A stretch of DNA of 64,000 nt from Cryptomeria japonica (taxonomy: Eukaryota > Streptophyta > Pinopsida > Cupressales > Cupressaceae). Location: the NCBI RefSeq assembly GCF_030272615.1, contig NC_081415.1, positions 508,929,373 through 508,993,372 on the forward strand, written 5' to 3'. Position 1 is the first letter of the stretch; every line of letters begins with the position of its first letter. The notes beneath the pieces are model-generated. The model was not told where the DNA came from and did no database searches. It was given only the letters and a program-made list of their open reading frames with translations. The position numbers were made by a program, and so were the translations under genes. Below, in pieces: positions 31,495-42,720 of the stretch.

Positions 31495-31700
31495 ATTTTT
31501 GGACACAAACGCGCTTGAAAACTGCACAGACGCGCCTGCACAACACAAACGTGCCTATGCTCTGCACAGACGCGCCTGGGTGACATAGACGTGCCTTCTT
31601 GGCACAGACGCGCCTAAACATCACAAATGCGGTTGCATTTGACACAGACGCGCCTCGCGAGCATGGACGCGCTTGGCACCAACACAGACACGCCTGGATG
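31495..31700 (-). repeat. Intron array of GGCGCGTCTGTG motif in the G1 PMD gene
   Basis: About ten copies on the minus strand (plus-strand CACAGACGCGCC), spaced 15-25 bases. Same motif and same transcript sense as the G1 leader arrays at 17875 and 19275, but on the opposite strand of the element. Confidence 0.9.
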
Positions 31701-31810
31701 TTTTTGGACATTTTTTGGACCCTATTCTAAGTGCATTTATTGCTCTACCTAGCATGCATTAATGACAATAATAAATGCATCGAAGTACGAGGAGGTTTGG
31801 TGGTACTTAC

Positions 31811-31876
31811 CGGCTCCCCTGCCTCTGCTGGCCTCTCGAATCGGCAAACGCGGTCGAATCTATGAATGAGGGCCAT
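31811..31876 (-). pseudogene. PMD gene of G1, exon 1
   Basis: Twenty-two codons from ATG (31876-31874), ending before the donor GTAAGT (31810-31805). The peptide MALIHRFDRVCRFERPAEAG, then EP, aligns with the first exons of G2 and G3. Phase 0 joins it to exon 2. A TATA-like TATAAGA lies at 31975-31969 on the minus strand, about 95 bases upstream of the ATG, so the gene appears to have its own promoter inside the element rather than using the LTR. Confidence 0.8.
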
Positions 31877-31968
31877 CGCTGCTGACTGTTGCTGCTCTAT
31901 TTTTGCTTTGCACTCTTCTCTCGTGGATGTGTAGATGACAATGAGGATGTATTTTCCCCCGTGGTCTA

Positions 31969-31975
31969 TCTTATA
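31969..31975 (-). promoter_or_regulatory. TATA-like box of the G1 antisense gene
   Basis: TATAAGA on the minus strand, 95 bases before the exon 1 ATG. G3 has TATAAAA at the matching place (53173-53179). Confidence 0.5.
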
Positions 31976-32073
31976 GACTACCCTAGCCCTCGCCCTTGTT
32001 TCCCGAGTCAGTCTTCTTTATCCCGTGACTTTGTCACTTTATCCGGTCAGTCCATTCTAGCCTTTCTTTCTTA

Positions 32074-32122
32074 TCGAGAGATTCTCTGCAATCTTTTCAG
32101 ATATTCTCATCCAATCTCTCGA
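32074..32122. other. Inverted repeat near the G1 polypurine tract
   Basis: TCGAGAGATT (32074-32083) and AATCTCTCGA (32113-32122), perfect 10-bp stem, 29-base loop, followed by GGGGGCATAT. Equivalent to 16114-16158 and 52986-53090. Confidence 0.8.
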
Positions 32123-32174
32123 GGGGGCATATCATTCCCATCTTGGGGCAACTCTGTATCAGTTCATCTTATCT

Positions 32175-32221
32175 TCTTTGAAACAACATGACAAGCCGCA
32201 TTGTCTCAAAGAGGGGCAAAA
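32175..32221 (+). other. Polypurine tract of G1 within an inverted repeat
   Basis: TCTTTGA (32175-32181) and TCAAAGA (32206-32212) flank a 24-base loop; the second arm runs into GGGGCAAAA, which adjoins the 3' LTR. Confidence 0.8.
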
Positions 32222-33038
32222 TGTAGACACCCAAAATTGTCCAGTCTAATTAAATAAATAGTTTATTTATTTAATTAATTATCTAATTAAATAAATATTT
32301 TATTTATTTAATTATCTAAGCTTAATTCTTCTATTAATTAAATAAATCTTTATTTATTTAATTAATTCATTTATCCTCTTCTAGCCTTATTTCTCATTTA
32401 ATAAATACATTTATTTATTTAAATTATCATTTTTCCTAAATTAAATAAATATCTTATTTATTTAATTTATCCCACTTCTTCTATTAATTAAATAAATCTT
32501 TATTTATTTAATTAATTCATTAACCTTTTCTACCCATGACACATGTCATTCATCTCTTAATTCATACACTACCTACCCCTTTCATTATTTTATTATTTCC
32601 TCTACCTACCCTCTAATCATAGCCGACCTCCTTTTACACCTCTCAATCTTATCCCTCCATTTCTTATTGTGTCTTCTATATAAGGAGATGCTTCCTTCAT
32701 TATCAAACCCTAATCAATCATTCTAATGAATCATCTTAATGACTTGACTACATTATGATCCTACTTGCAACCACATTCTGTTTTTTGTTGAGCTCTTATG
32801 CACGTAAAATCTGAGAGCAAATATATCAAGCAAGATCAATGGAGATAGGAAGAATGGAGATCAAAACCCTATTGCACATGTGATGGTATAATCTTTGTGA
32901 TTTCATTTGATTTGCATTGTCTTAGGTAATCTTCATATGTTATGGTGGATCTTTGTTGTTGTTAGGCTAGGGTTTTGTGGTTGAATTCATTTAGCCTTTC
33001 AATATCGTTATTATTGTTATCCATTTTCACCATATACA
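32222..33038 (+). repeat. 3' LTR of G1
   Basis: TGTAGACACC ... CATATACA, with an extra AT-rich 37-bp duplication near its start compared with the 5' LTR and about fifteen base differences by eye. Confidence 0.95.
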
Positions 33039-33267
33039 GATGTCAGTGTTTGTTGTTGTATGCATAATAGTGACTTGTGAGACTTAGTGAACCTATTGAG
33101 ACTAGGCAAGTGATGTAAATGCATGTTGGTAGTCTAGGTTCAATGGTGAGTCGAGTTACCCGATGAAACATAGATACTTCAAAAAAGCATCCGATGAAGT
33201 CTAGGTAAGAGTCAATGTTGCATAGCAAAGATTATTGACAATGTTTGTGTGATTTGTGGTTTTGTAG

Positions 33268-35137
33268 GAGGATCACCTAGGGGTCTTGCAGATGCATGAG
33301 AGGCATCCGGCCACACAGCGCCTGCGATATCAGTTGATAGATCTGGAGATAAAATGTATATATGTGGCAGGTTTATATGATATGATGCACCTACCCATGA
33401 TTCGGACGAATTGCGGATTACTGATAGCATTTGTCAAGCGATGGCATAGTGAGACATCATCTTTTGATTTAGCAATGGGAGAGATGATTGTGACATTGGA
33501 GGATATCTGGAGGATATTGCATATCCTGATTATTGGCGAGCTTGTTACTTATGACAGAGCACTAGGCGAGGCAGCACTATGAAAAGTATTCCCGTATCCG
33601 AATTTGGAGGTGTTTGATGGATCAGTTCCATGGGAGGACATAGCGGACTTATATGAACCATTACCAGCAGTGGTATTAGGCATCATGGGAGAAATACTAT
33701 ACCCAGATCGGAGGTCGCATGGGCTTGCAGTGGGCTGGGGGGAGGTGATTGAGCGGATGGTCAGCAAGGGCACATGATATGCATGGGGCCATGTGTGCTG
33801 GCACATTTATAGTACAGGTATTAGAATGATGTTGTATACCGTGAGATTTCATAGCTGGGAGTAGGGATTACCTTGCTTCATATCTGGTCATGGGAGCACT
33901 TGCCGATATCGAGACAATTGTGTCTGAGGTTTAGGGTGATTGACCATCCCTATGTATATATGTATGGAGGTATGATGACTCAACCCCAGCTAGGGAAGCT
34001 GGAGTACTGACGGTGTACATTGGATGATTTAGATATGGTGATATGGTGCCCCTATCGAGATTGTGAGCGGTGAGAGGATGATGAAAACGTGATGCCATAT
34101 GTGTTCATGGGGTGGTTCCTCATTGGACAGACAACGTACATCGTAGAGAGACATTTGCCAAGGCAGGTGATGAGATAGTTTGGGCACACACAGGGTTTTC
34201 CTCGGGGTTCTGGTGAGTATGCCAGAGTAGTACAAGAGAGATTCCAGTGGGATCGGTATTATCCCATGAGCAGGCTATAGAAGAGTTTCAAACACTACAA
34301 GCGAGGCCATGGTCATACCGAGCACAAGTCGTAGATGCAGGGCTGATAAATGAGTATACACAGTATCGAGTCGCTCATCGGATTCCACTTATCTGAGATC
34401 TCGCAAAGCTCATGCCATCGTTTGAGAATGATAGAGCACCATAGTGGGGGAGGAGAAGGAAATTAGTCAAGGGGGGCGAAGATGGTAGAGGAGGTGGATG
34501 AGGTGGAGGAGGGCAGTTACAGTGGAGAGGTAGAGGTGGGAATCCCTTACGACTGTCACGGGGTCCATTGATACAAAGAGCAGCGAGACCAGGAGGCAGA
34601 GATGTCGGTGGTGGAGAGGGCGGTGATGTGGCTATAGAGATGGGACACAGAGCCATAGGTGGGGGTGAGGGGGACCTACGAGATGTGGTGCTATTATGAA
34701 TGAAGACTCACCCAACGGTTGTCGATGTGCACATTCGAGAGTTAGAGGCACAGCTGGGGGACAGAGATGCAGAGATTGCATTCAGGGATGTCCAGCTTTT
34801 TGCACGGGGGGTCGAGTTGACTGTAGTTGTGCAATAGAGAGATGATGCGGTGGATAGAGTGAGGGAGCTACAGGATAGAGTTTGAGTTTTAGAGGGAGTG
34901 CATGGATAGGGCCCGACTAGGGAGATCACGAGGGAGATGCAGCAAGCAGGGGCAGCGATTGACTACTGGTGGGGATTATATGAGCAGGTTGTGGCGAGTA
35001 GTCAGCGAGCAATGAGCTACTCCCAGATGCGGTAGGCGAGATCAAAGCCGTCTCAGAGGGGTCAGAGGAGTGGTGGTGTGATCGGTCCTCCTCAGCGAGA
35101 TGGCGAGGGTGGTGGGGGGTGGAGCCACGAAATCTAG
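33268..35137 (+). pseudogene. PMD gene of G2, exon 2
   Basis: Begins after the acceptor TTTTGTAG (33260-33267) with EDHLGVLQMHERHPATQRLR. PMD text: LLIAFVKRWHSETSSFDLAM, GEMIVTLEDIWRIL, VPWEDIADLYEPLP, MGWFLIGQTTYIVERH. A Gly/Arg-rich part and a coiled coil (VDVHIRELEAQLGDRDAEIA) lead to a C-terminal GVIGP motif shared with G1 and G3. It needs frame changes in the 33840-34080 part and has many stops; it is the most decayed of the three copies. Confidence 0.82.
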
Positions 35138-37330
35138 CTAGAGTGTCATTTGAGGTGTTTTGTTGGATTGTTACATTGTTATTATACTGATACTTGGATG
35201 GCTCTTGATAGCCGATATTTTGGACATCATTGTATTCTGATACATGTGTTCTTTATTATTGATGCGATATATGATGAGATCTCGCTTTTGTGGAAATGAT
35301 ATGATATGCATTTATGTGATGACATTATTGCTTTATTCATGATGATGATATGATTTATGTCTAGATGTATGTGTTTATGTGTTTTCTTTCTAGATGTACA
35401 TGTTGATGAGATTATTTCTATATGTATGATATGGATGATTTTCTATATGGATGATGTGGATGACTTTCTAACATGTGGGTGCAGGTTAATAGATGTATGA
35501 TGTTTATGTGATGATGTTAATGATTTGTGAATATGTGGATGAAGGTTAATAGATGTATGATGTTTATGTGATGAAATGATGGTGGTTTGTGCTAAATGAT
35601 GAAATGAGATAATGAATAATGATATTTGATAGATAATACTTTATATGCTGAAATGATGAGATAATGATATGGATGACATGAGTAAACTATGTGTTTTGAA
35701 ATGTACTTAATGAATCTAATGAATGCACTTAATGAAGTAAATGATATTAAAATGTCATGTATGAATTAAATGAATGCACTAAAATGAATAAATGAATGCA
35801 CTTAATGAATGAAATGCAACTAAAGGAAGGAATGAATGCACTTAATGAATAAAATGCAACTAAATGAAGGAATTAACACACTTAAATGAATAAATGAATG
35901 CACTTAATGAATGAAGTGCAACTAAATGAAGGAATGAATAAAATAAATGCACTTAATGAATTAAATGCAACTAAATGAAGGAATTAATGCACTTAAATGA
36001 ATAAATGAATGCACTTAATGAATGGAATGCAACTAAATGAAGGAATGAATGTACTTAATGAATAAAATGAATGAACTTAATGAATGAAATGCAACTAAAT
36101 GACAATGCCATTCCTACATGATATATAAATGCCAAGTTGGTTGGAAAATGCAAATATGGAATGGAGATGTGAGATGATGTATCAGAAAACTCAGTCGTGA
36201 TTGTACCCAAGATAAGGCTTATATGTTGAGCTTTCTCATAGAAACCCAAATTAATTTACATGTTGACAACATATTTGTACAATGGATGAATAAACAAATG
36301 AATGGGTGATATGCAACAAAATACAATATAAACAGATGAGATGAAATGGTGATCCATGGCTTATTCATAATGCTTTATCTCCTCATCGAGCATAGTATTA
36401 CCGATCTTGGCTAAGGTATCAGAAACCAAGGTTGAGCGTTTCACCTGTAAGCAAACATCGCAAACAAGGAAAGTTCCCCTCCATTTTGGTTCATATACAA
36501 ATGGTCGAGGTATACGATGTAATCAGTAAGCCATAGTGATCCATGACTATATTTTTGTATAGGATTGTGTAGCGTAGTGAGCTTCCCACGTAGACACCAT
36601 TAGTACATGCACCAGAACTTCATTGGAATGATCCACAGACAGCAAACAAAGAAAAACATATAAGGAACCATCCTAACCACTCTAATCACTTGTGGATATC
36701 CTAGAGTAGAATAGGAACCTGATATAAATGCAAAAAATTCGACCAAGTGCTTATCAGCCAAACAGAATTTTCTTGTCAAAGAAAAATGAAACCATGTCTT
36801 GTTTGTAAGGAAGGATGCATCCTTGTGAAGACGGTTGTGCTGAGATGTTTGATTTGTTGGTTGATTTGATAGGTGGTCATCGTTTGAGTAGCTCAAACTA
36901 TTGTTTTGTGTCTGTTGCGATGTGTATGTACAAGGAACAATTTATTTTGCAATGTCTTTTATTGATTTTGATGGTTTTGTCATGTTTTTGGTTTTTTTAA
37001 ATGTTTTTGTGTTTTCCTCAAGACATTTTGCAACTGTTTTAGGTATTTTTTGAGTTTTTATAAATGTTTTTGGTATTATTTCAGGACGTTTTGAATGAGA
37101 AACTCAATGAATCACAAGCATGGAGAATCCACTCCCATCAGTAGGTTTAAGAAAATTACCCCTAGTTAGATGTCAATATGAAAGCGTGATGTGGGACACA
37201 TGAAGTAATAACACTGATTTACAGATCAATAACAAGTCATGGTATAAATGATGGATGAATGGATGCAATGGATGTGATCACAACAAGTCTGAGAGGCAAT
37301 GGAGTTGTAGCCTTTACGAATGGTTCTTTT
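35138..37330. repeat. Spacer of G2 with an AT-rich minisatellite
   Basis: 35700-36110 is an irregular tandem array of the phrases AATGAATGCACTTAATGAA and GAAATGCAACTAAATGAAGG. The rest is AT-rich and non-coding; short frames on either strand have no family resemblance. A conserved 'ggaaagttcccc' phrase near 36467 has a partner in G3 near 57146. Confidence 0.7.
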
Positions 37331-37395
37331 TTACAAGGTTTTCACCATCGTACTTACCCAAGGCGCCACCAGAGTGGTTTTCACCATTTGGATGA
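37331..37395 (-). other. Post-pol GAAA-loop hairpins of G2
   Basis: The minus strand carries TGGTGAAAACCA (37386-37375) and GGTGAAAACC (37346-37337), about 40 bases apart, matching the pair in G1 at 27581 and 27498. Confidence 0.75.
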
Positions 37396-37508
37396 ATGAT
37401 TTTTCTTTACTATTTTCTTGATTTTTTCATTTTTTGTAGTTTTTTTCAGGACTTTCTGAATGTTTTTGGTGTTTTCTGATATTTGATGAGCCTAATGCTC
37501 TGCACAGC

Positions 37509-38605
37509 TTATGTATGAAATTTTTTGAGATGCATGTTGTTGATTAGATCTGCCAGTGGTTCTCCTTCTGAAGTTGCTAACTGATATTCCCCAAACCCAA
37601 AGATGATAGTGATGACATATGGACCCAGCCAATTGGATTCAAATTTTCCCCAGTGTTCTCTGTTTGGTTGATTGCGAGTATTCTCTCTGAGAACAAGATC
37701 TCCTACCTCAAATGTGTGAGGTTTGACCCTATGATTGTAGCTTTTTCTCATGCGATGTTGATAGGTTTTTAGGTGATTGTAGGCAGATTGTCGCTTTTCA
37801 TCAAGCAGTTCCAAGTCTTGAAGACGTGAGACTCGGTATTCTTCATCATTTATTAGATTGTGCAAGAAGACCTGTAGGGATGGTAATCCAACCTCAATAG
37901 GAAAGATGGCTTCTGCTCCATAAACAAGTGAGTAGAGGGTTGTGCTTATAGGGGTTTGAATGCTAATTCGATATGCCCATAGTGTCGGATTCAAACGAAT
38001 GTGCCAATCACGGCCAGCATCATTAGCTATCTTTTTTAGTATCTTCAACATATTATTATTTGATGCTTCTGCTTGACCATTACCTTGTGGGTAATATGGG
38101 GTGGAAAAATAGTGTTGGATATGAAACTTCTCACAGAGTTCACAAACATCTTGATTTTTGAAAGGGAGCCCGTTATCTGTGATGATGGACATGGGTGCAC
38201 CATACCGGCAGATAATGTAATTGAGGATGAATGAAGCAATCTCCTTGTCGGTGACTTGGGTGAGTGGAACAGCTTCGATCCACTTGGTGAAGTACTATGT
38301 GGTGGTAATGATAAATTTATGACTGTTGGATGAAGATGGATGGATTTTACCCACAAGGTCAAGTCCCCACTGACAAAAGGGCCATATTATTGTGATAGTT
38401 TACAATTCTTGTTTTGGGGCATGTATCAGATCTCTATGAACTTGGCACTTCTTGCACTTTTTGAAAAAGTAGTAGGAGTCTTTTTCCATAGAGGACCAAT
38501 AGTATCCTACTTGCATGATCTTTTTAGCCAATGAAGGGCCACTTGAATGAGCTATGCAGATACCTTCATGTACTTCTTCTAAAGTTCTGGTCACCTCACC
38601 TTGCT
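37509..38605 (-). pseudogene. Integrase of G2
   Basis: The zinc-binding part (HEGICIAHSSG ... CKKCQ) is read at 38575-38440. The core has D in WGLDLVGK, D in IITDNGLPFKN and E in GQAEASNN, and the C-terminal domain carries FEVGDLVLREN and KFESNWLGPYVITI, ending KKFHT-stop at 37509. Frames change around 38190-38370, with stops near 38395 and 38300. Confidence 0.9.
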
Positions 38606-39340
38606 CTAAACATCGGAGGAGAGTACCATCGAGACCTCATCAGTATAGGGTTTCAGCAATGATGGTGTATCGAAAGGATTGGCATATGAAGGTTTTTCGT
38701 TGGTTGTTTGATTGGTTAGGGGGAAGGATTTGATCACGTAAATAGGCATAAAATTCACCATACCATGGGGAATTAGGACCGATGAGTTGACAAACCATCT
38801 CATATTTTGGGATATCATAAGAGAGGATCCAAAGTTGTTCAACTAAGAACTCGTAGTGTGTGGAGTTCTATGGAAGATCAAGGAGAGAGGCTATTGTAGC
38901 CATTGCATCTACAGCTTTGTTCTGATCTCGAGAAATCTTCTCAAAAGTGATAGCTATGAACAATTCCTTGAATTTATCAACCATTTTCTTGTAAGGCACA
39001 AGCTTATCATCCTTAGTCTGGTAGTCATCATTGACTTGTTGTATGACTAACTGGGAATCACAATATACTTGTAGTTCTTTTAAATTTCATCAGATGACCA
39101 TGTGGAGTCCTATGATCAAAGCCTCATACTCTGCTATGTTGTTCATATATGGGAATGTGAGCTTGTATGATTTGGGCATGCTATCACCTTGAGGAGTGAT
39201 AAAAAGAATGCCTGCACCCAAACCATGTCTAGTGTACGACCCATCAAACTATAGCTTCCATGGTGGGGTTGGCATAACTGTGAAAATATCCTCATCTAAA
39301 CAATTGGAAATGAGAGGATGGTTGCTTGTGAGCGGTGCTT
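38606..39340 (-). pseudogene. Archaeal-type RNase H and tether of G2
   Basis: The minus strand gives FDGSYTRHGLGAGILF, NNIAEYEALIIGL, VYCDSQLVIQQ and NKAVDAMATIASLLD, with several stops, followed by a poorly conserved tether to integrase (38842-38606). Confidence 0.82.
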
Positions 39341-39611
39341 CAGCTAGCTAATGTGCAATGATTTGTCCTTTGATGACTTTGTGTGCCACATATTCTATGT
39401 CAAATTCATTGAGGAGCATAACCCATTTTCCCAAACTACCGGTTAGTGTTGCTTTACTGAGTAGATACTTGAGTGGATCTATCTTGGAAATGAGTTGTAT
39501 CTTGTCTGTCAACATGTAGTGCCTCAATTTGGTGGTTGCCAAAATTACTGCTAAACAAGCTCATTCAATAGGTGTATAATTGAGTTCATACCCTACCAAT
39601 GTTCTATAAAT
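39341..39611 (-). pseudogene. RNase H (gypsy type) of G2, downstream half
   Basis: Contains GYELNYTPIE-stop-ACLAVI, LRHYMLTDKIQLISKIDPLK and WVMLLNEFDIEYV. The upstream half is beyond the solo LTR at 40393-40544. Confidence 0.85.
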
Positions 39612-40392
39612 TGTTGGCAAATGCACACTCCAATGAGAAATTGTAGGTGATTTAAGGTATTGTCATTGATGGAAACCTTGCAATCCTATGGCACTGGTAG
39701 GCACCGACACCGGCAGATAGTTCACCGGCAGCAACAAAGATGATTATCGACACCCTAGCCAACAGGATTTTGTTTATTGCATATTGTATTTAATTGTAAT
39801 ATCTTTTTGTAAGACGACATGGAATATTGTAACAAGACTCATATATAAGTATGAGATCTTGTAGAACATTTTGGTAAGAAGAAGATGATATAGGACATAT
39901 GATAGATGGATATGATGAGCGAATAATAAGGCAGATTTTGGAGTAAGGTTTATGGTTGTTGTAAGAGCTTAAACCGGTACTGAACCTGGCATAGCAGATG
40001 CTTTTTGTAGCAGTACATCACCTTGGATTTCTATAATCCACTTTTGTAAGTTAGTGAGACTTCCTTTTGTAATTGAGTAGTGAGCTCTAGGGAGTGAGCC
40101 TTCCTACATGTGCAGGAACCACTTATTGTAAGTAATGTTCATTTATTGGCCAGTGAGTGAATATTATGGGTCACAAATCCCACCAAGGTTTTTCCCACAC
40201 CAGGTTTCCTCGCCAAAAATATTGTGTTATGGTGTAATTTCAATGTTGTGTTTATTGTTGTTATTTACTACAATAATTCTTGTTTACCGGTACACAGTTT
40301 TGGAATGCAATTTACTTAATAAGTTCAAAAAATCCATTTATCGGTTAGATACTGATTCACCCTCCCTCTCAGTATCTTTGGGAATCCTAATA
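39612..40392 (+). mobile_element. Solo LTR of a C3-type Copia
   Basis: TGTTGGCAAA ... ATCCTAATA, homologous from end to end with the C3 LTR at 45628-46440. Flanking TAAAT (39607-39611) and GAAAT (40393-40397) fit a 5-bp duplication with one change. The RNase H frame of G2 resumes on the far side, and no internal region is present, so it is a product of LTR-LTR recombination. Confidence 0.88.
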
Positions 40393-41350
40393 GAAATATA
40401 GTACATTGCACATTCTTTGCCTTCTACATTATGTTGTGCGAGTAAGACACCTAAGGTCGTAGTTGTAGCTGATATGTATAACAATATGGGAATGTCTGGA
40501 GATGGTGGTGTCAGTAATGGTGGCATCATTAGGTAGTCTTTTAGCTATTGGAATGCTTGTTGGCAATTCTCTTCCCATTTGAAATGAACATTATTGTGAA
40601 GCAAATGTGTGAAGGGGTGACATTTTTCGGCCAATTGTGCAATGAACCATCGAATTGATTGTGGCCTTCCTTGTAATGTTCTTAATTGACTGATGTTCCT
40701 AGGAGGTGGCATTTTCATAATTTCTTTGACCTTTGCAGGATCAACCTTAATTCCTTTGTTTGAGACAATGTATCCTAGGAGCTTCCCAGAGGTTACCCCA
40801 AAGACACACTTCTTTGGATTTAGGCATACATTATATTGCTCCAGTTTGTTGAATATTTTGTCCAGTATAGTGAGGTAACCCTTTCTAGTTAAATATTTAG
40901 CTAGTAAATCATCCACATAGTTTTCCATCAGTGTATGCATCATATCATGAAAGATAGTAGTCATTTCCCTTTGGTATGTGGTGCTATCATTCCTTAGACC
41001 GAATGGCATTACATTCCAAAAGTATGTACCCCATGGGCATATAAAAGTTGTTTTGTGTTGATACTTCGGAGTAATCTTTATCAGGTTGTATCCTAAAAAT
41101 CCATCCGTGAGTGATAGCATTGCATGTTCTACTATGAGGTCCACGATCATATCAATATTTGGAATAGGGAAGTTGTCCTTAGGACATGCTTTGTTTAGAT
41201 CTCTAAAATACGTACAAATATGGATGCCCCTAGTTGTTTTTTCCACTGGTACCAAGTTAGAGATCCATTCTACATAGTCAATGGGTCTTATGAAACCCAC
41301 ATCTAATAGCTTTTTGAGTTCAGCTTTTACTAATAGTGTGATATGATGAT
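40393..41350 (-). pseudogene. Reverse transcriptase and start of RNase H of G2
   Basis: RT blocks FIRPIDYVEWISNLVPV, FRDLNKACPKDNFPIPNIDM, LSLTDGFLGYNLIKI, CPWGTYFWNVMPFGLRND, MENYVDDLLA, KKCVFGVTSGKLLGYIVS. The YVDD is intact. A Tyr stands where the usual Asp/Asn precedes FRDLN. This 375-codon frame (from 41672) is the longest intact piece of G2. The RNase H start (LLYISATTTTLGVLLAQ) abuts the solo LTR. Confidence 0.92.
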
Positions 41351-42720
41351 GCATCTTTCTAAGCTTTTGTTTTACTTCTTTTGCTCCTTCTGCTACTATT
41401 AAGTGATCCATTACTAGTTCTGGATCAAGTCCTGGCATGTCTGCATAGGACCACACAAAATTGATTTGTTTCTTGTGAAAGAGCTCTGTAAAATCAATAT
41501 CTTCTGTTGGAGTCATTGATTCTACTAGATGTAGTATGTGTGAATTTTTCAGGTGCCCCGAGATTGACTTCCTATGTTTCTTGTATGAGAATAAATGATC
41601 TCTCATGATTAGTGCTAAAGGGGATAATCTCAAACCTTCCATCCTCAGGCACCTCGGAGAGGTTTTCACCATTGGATACGTCCTTTGTTTTTACTCTTTT
41701 TGTTTCCACAAGTGCCATAGTGTGGTCTTCACTTGAGGATCATGTTTTGATTGTAATATTTTTGTGACTGAAAGGTTTGGAATTCTCTCCAAATTAAGTG
41801 GCATTGTTAATTTCAATAGCATACCCATCTTTATTATCCTCGCTTTGTATTTCATCCCGTAATTCAAGAAAGTCTATGATCGCATCATCATTTTGGAAGG
41901 TGTCAATGTATGGAGGATCTTGTGGGTTCCATGCAATGAGTTCAGGGTGAATAATTGCTATTGCCTCATCAATCAGGTTAAGTTCATAGGATGAGTTTAT
42001 TATGGTAAGTACGGAGGAACCAAGGTCATCGTTAGTACTATCCTCTTCGTAATCAAGCTCGGGAGGTGACCTATCTGTTGTTGAAGTATCCTCATCAACT
42101 GGGTCCCAAAAGGTTTTAATAAATGCATCTCCTTCATCTTTCTTAACCTCAAAAGTGTCCTTGTTAGATGATTGTGAAAATGAAGAATCCCACTCGTATT
42201 CATGTCAATCCGTCTCAGAATCACTCGATAGAACTTTGTCACTACATGTTATAGGGATGTCTGCTGATGTGAAAGGTTTGTCGATATTTGTTGCAAGGGT
42301 TTTATCTGACGAGGTTGTTGATGTTGCTTGGGTGTCTGAAGTAGACAAGAGTCTTATCCCGGGAGTGATATTTTGGCGAGCAACATAACTCCTTTTCTTA
42401 TTTTTTGTAAACTGAGGAGTGTTTTTGTAACTTGAAAATTTAGACCTGGGAGGTTGATTTACAGTAGACATTGTTCTTCTTCTAGAAGGGGAGATCTTAG
42501 AAGTGGTCCTTTTATGTTTTCTTGGAATCTTGAGCTTAGAAGATTTGCTTCAACCAAGGTTGAAGCTGAGTTCAATTGTATCTTGTGGTTGTAACAAAGG
42601 TTGCAATGGCTCTTGTACACCTTTCTTGTGGAATCCAAATGCACTATGTCCATCATAGCCCATCTTTTGCATTAGGTTAAAGCCTTTACCATACCTTTCT
42701 AGTTGGGATCCTAACCTGTT
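41351..42720 (-). pseudogene. Linker and G-patch of G2 Pol
   Basis: The G-patch text YGKGFNLMQKMGYDGHSAFG is read near 42700-42610. Downstream is an acidic, Ser/Thr-rich linker with several stops and then the conserved FVWSYADMPGLDPEL run-up to RT. Confidence 0.75.

Larger units (their letters stand above)
16987..33038 (+). mobile_element. Complete Tat-type Ty3/gypsy element G1, 16 kb
   Basis: Two LTRs (780 and 817 bp), perfect 5-bp target duplication GATGT (16982-16986 and 33039-33043), primer-binding site, 2.2-kb leader, gag, protease, G-patch, RT, two RNases H, integrase, a spacer, an antisense PMD gene and a polypurine tract. By eye the LTRs differ at about fifteen positions plus a 37-bp AT-rich insertion, roughly 2%, so it is the youngest complete element here. 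Several stops and an altered RT active site make it non-autonomous. It sits in the PMD intron of G2. Confidence 0.95.

Noticed and set aside
31101-31700. Regularly spaced repeats considered as a CRISPR array
   Set aside because: Units are 5-bp stems and short words within a plant retrotransposon intron; spacing is irregular and no cas genes exist.
33044-33267. Hairpin array expected in the G2 intron near the acceptor
   Set aside because: I looked for units like those in G1 or G3 and found only scattered short repeats, so I do not claim one for G2.
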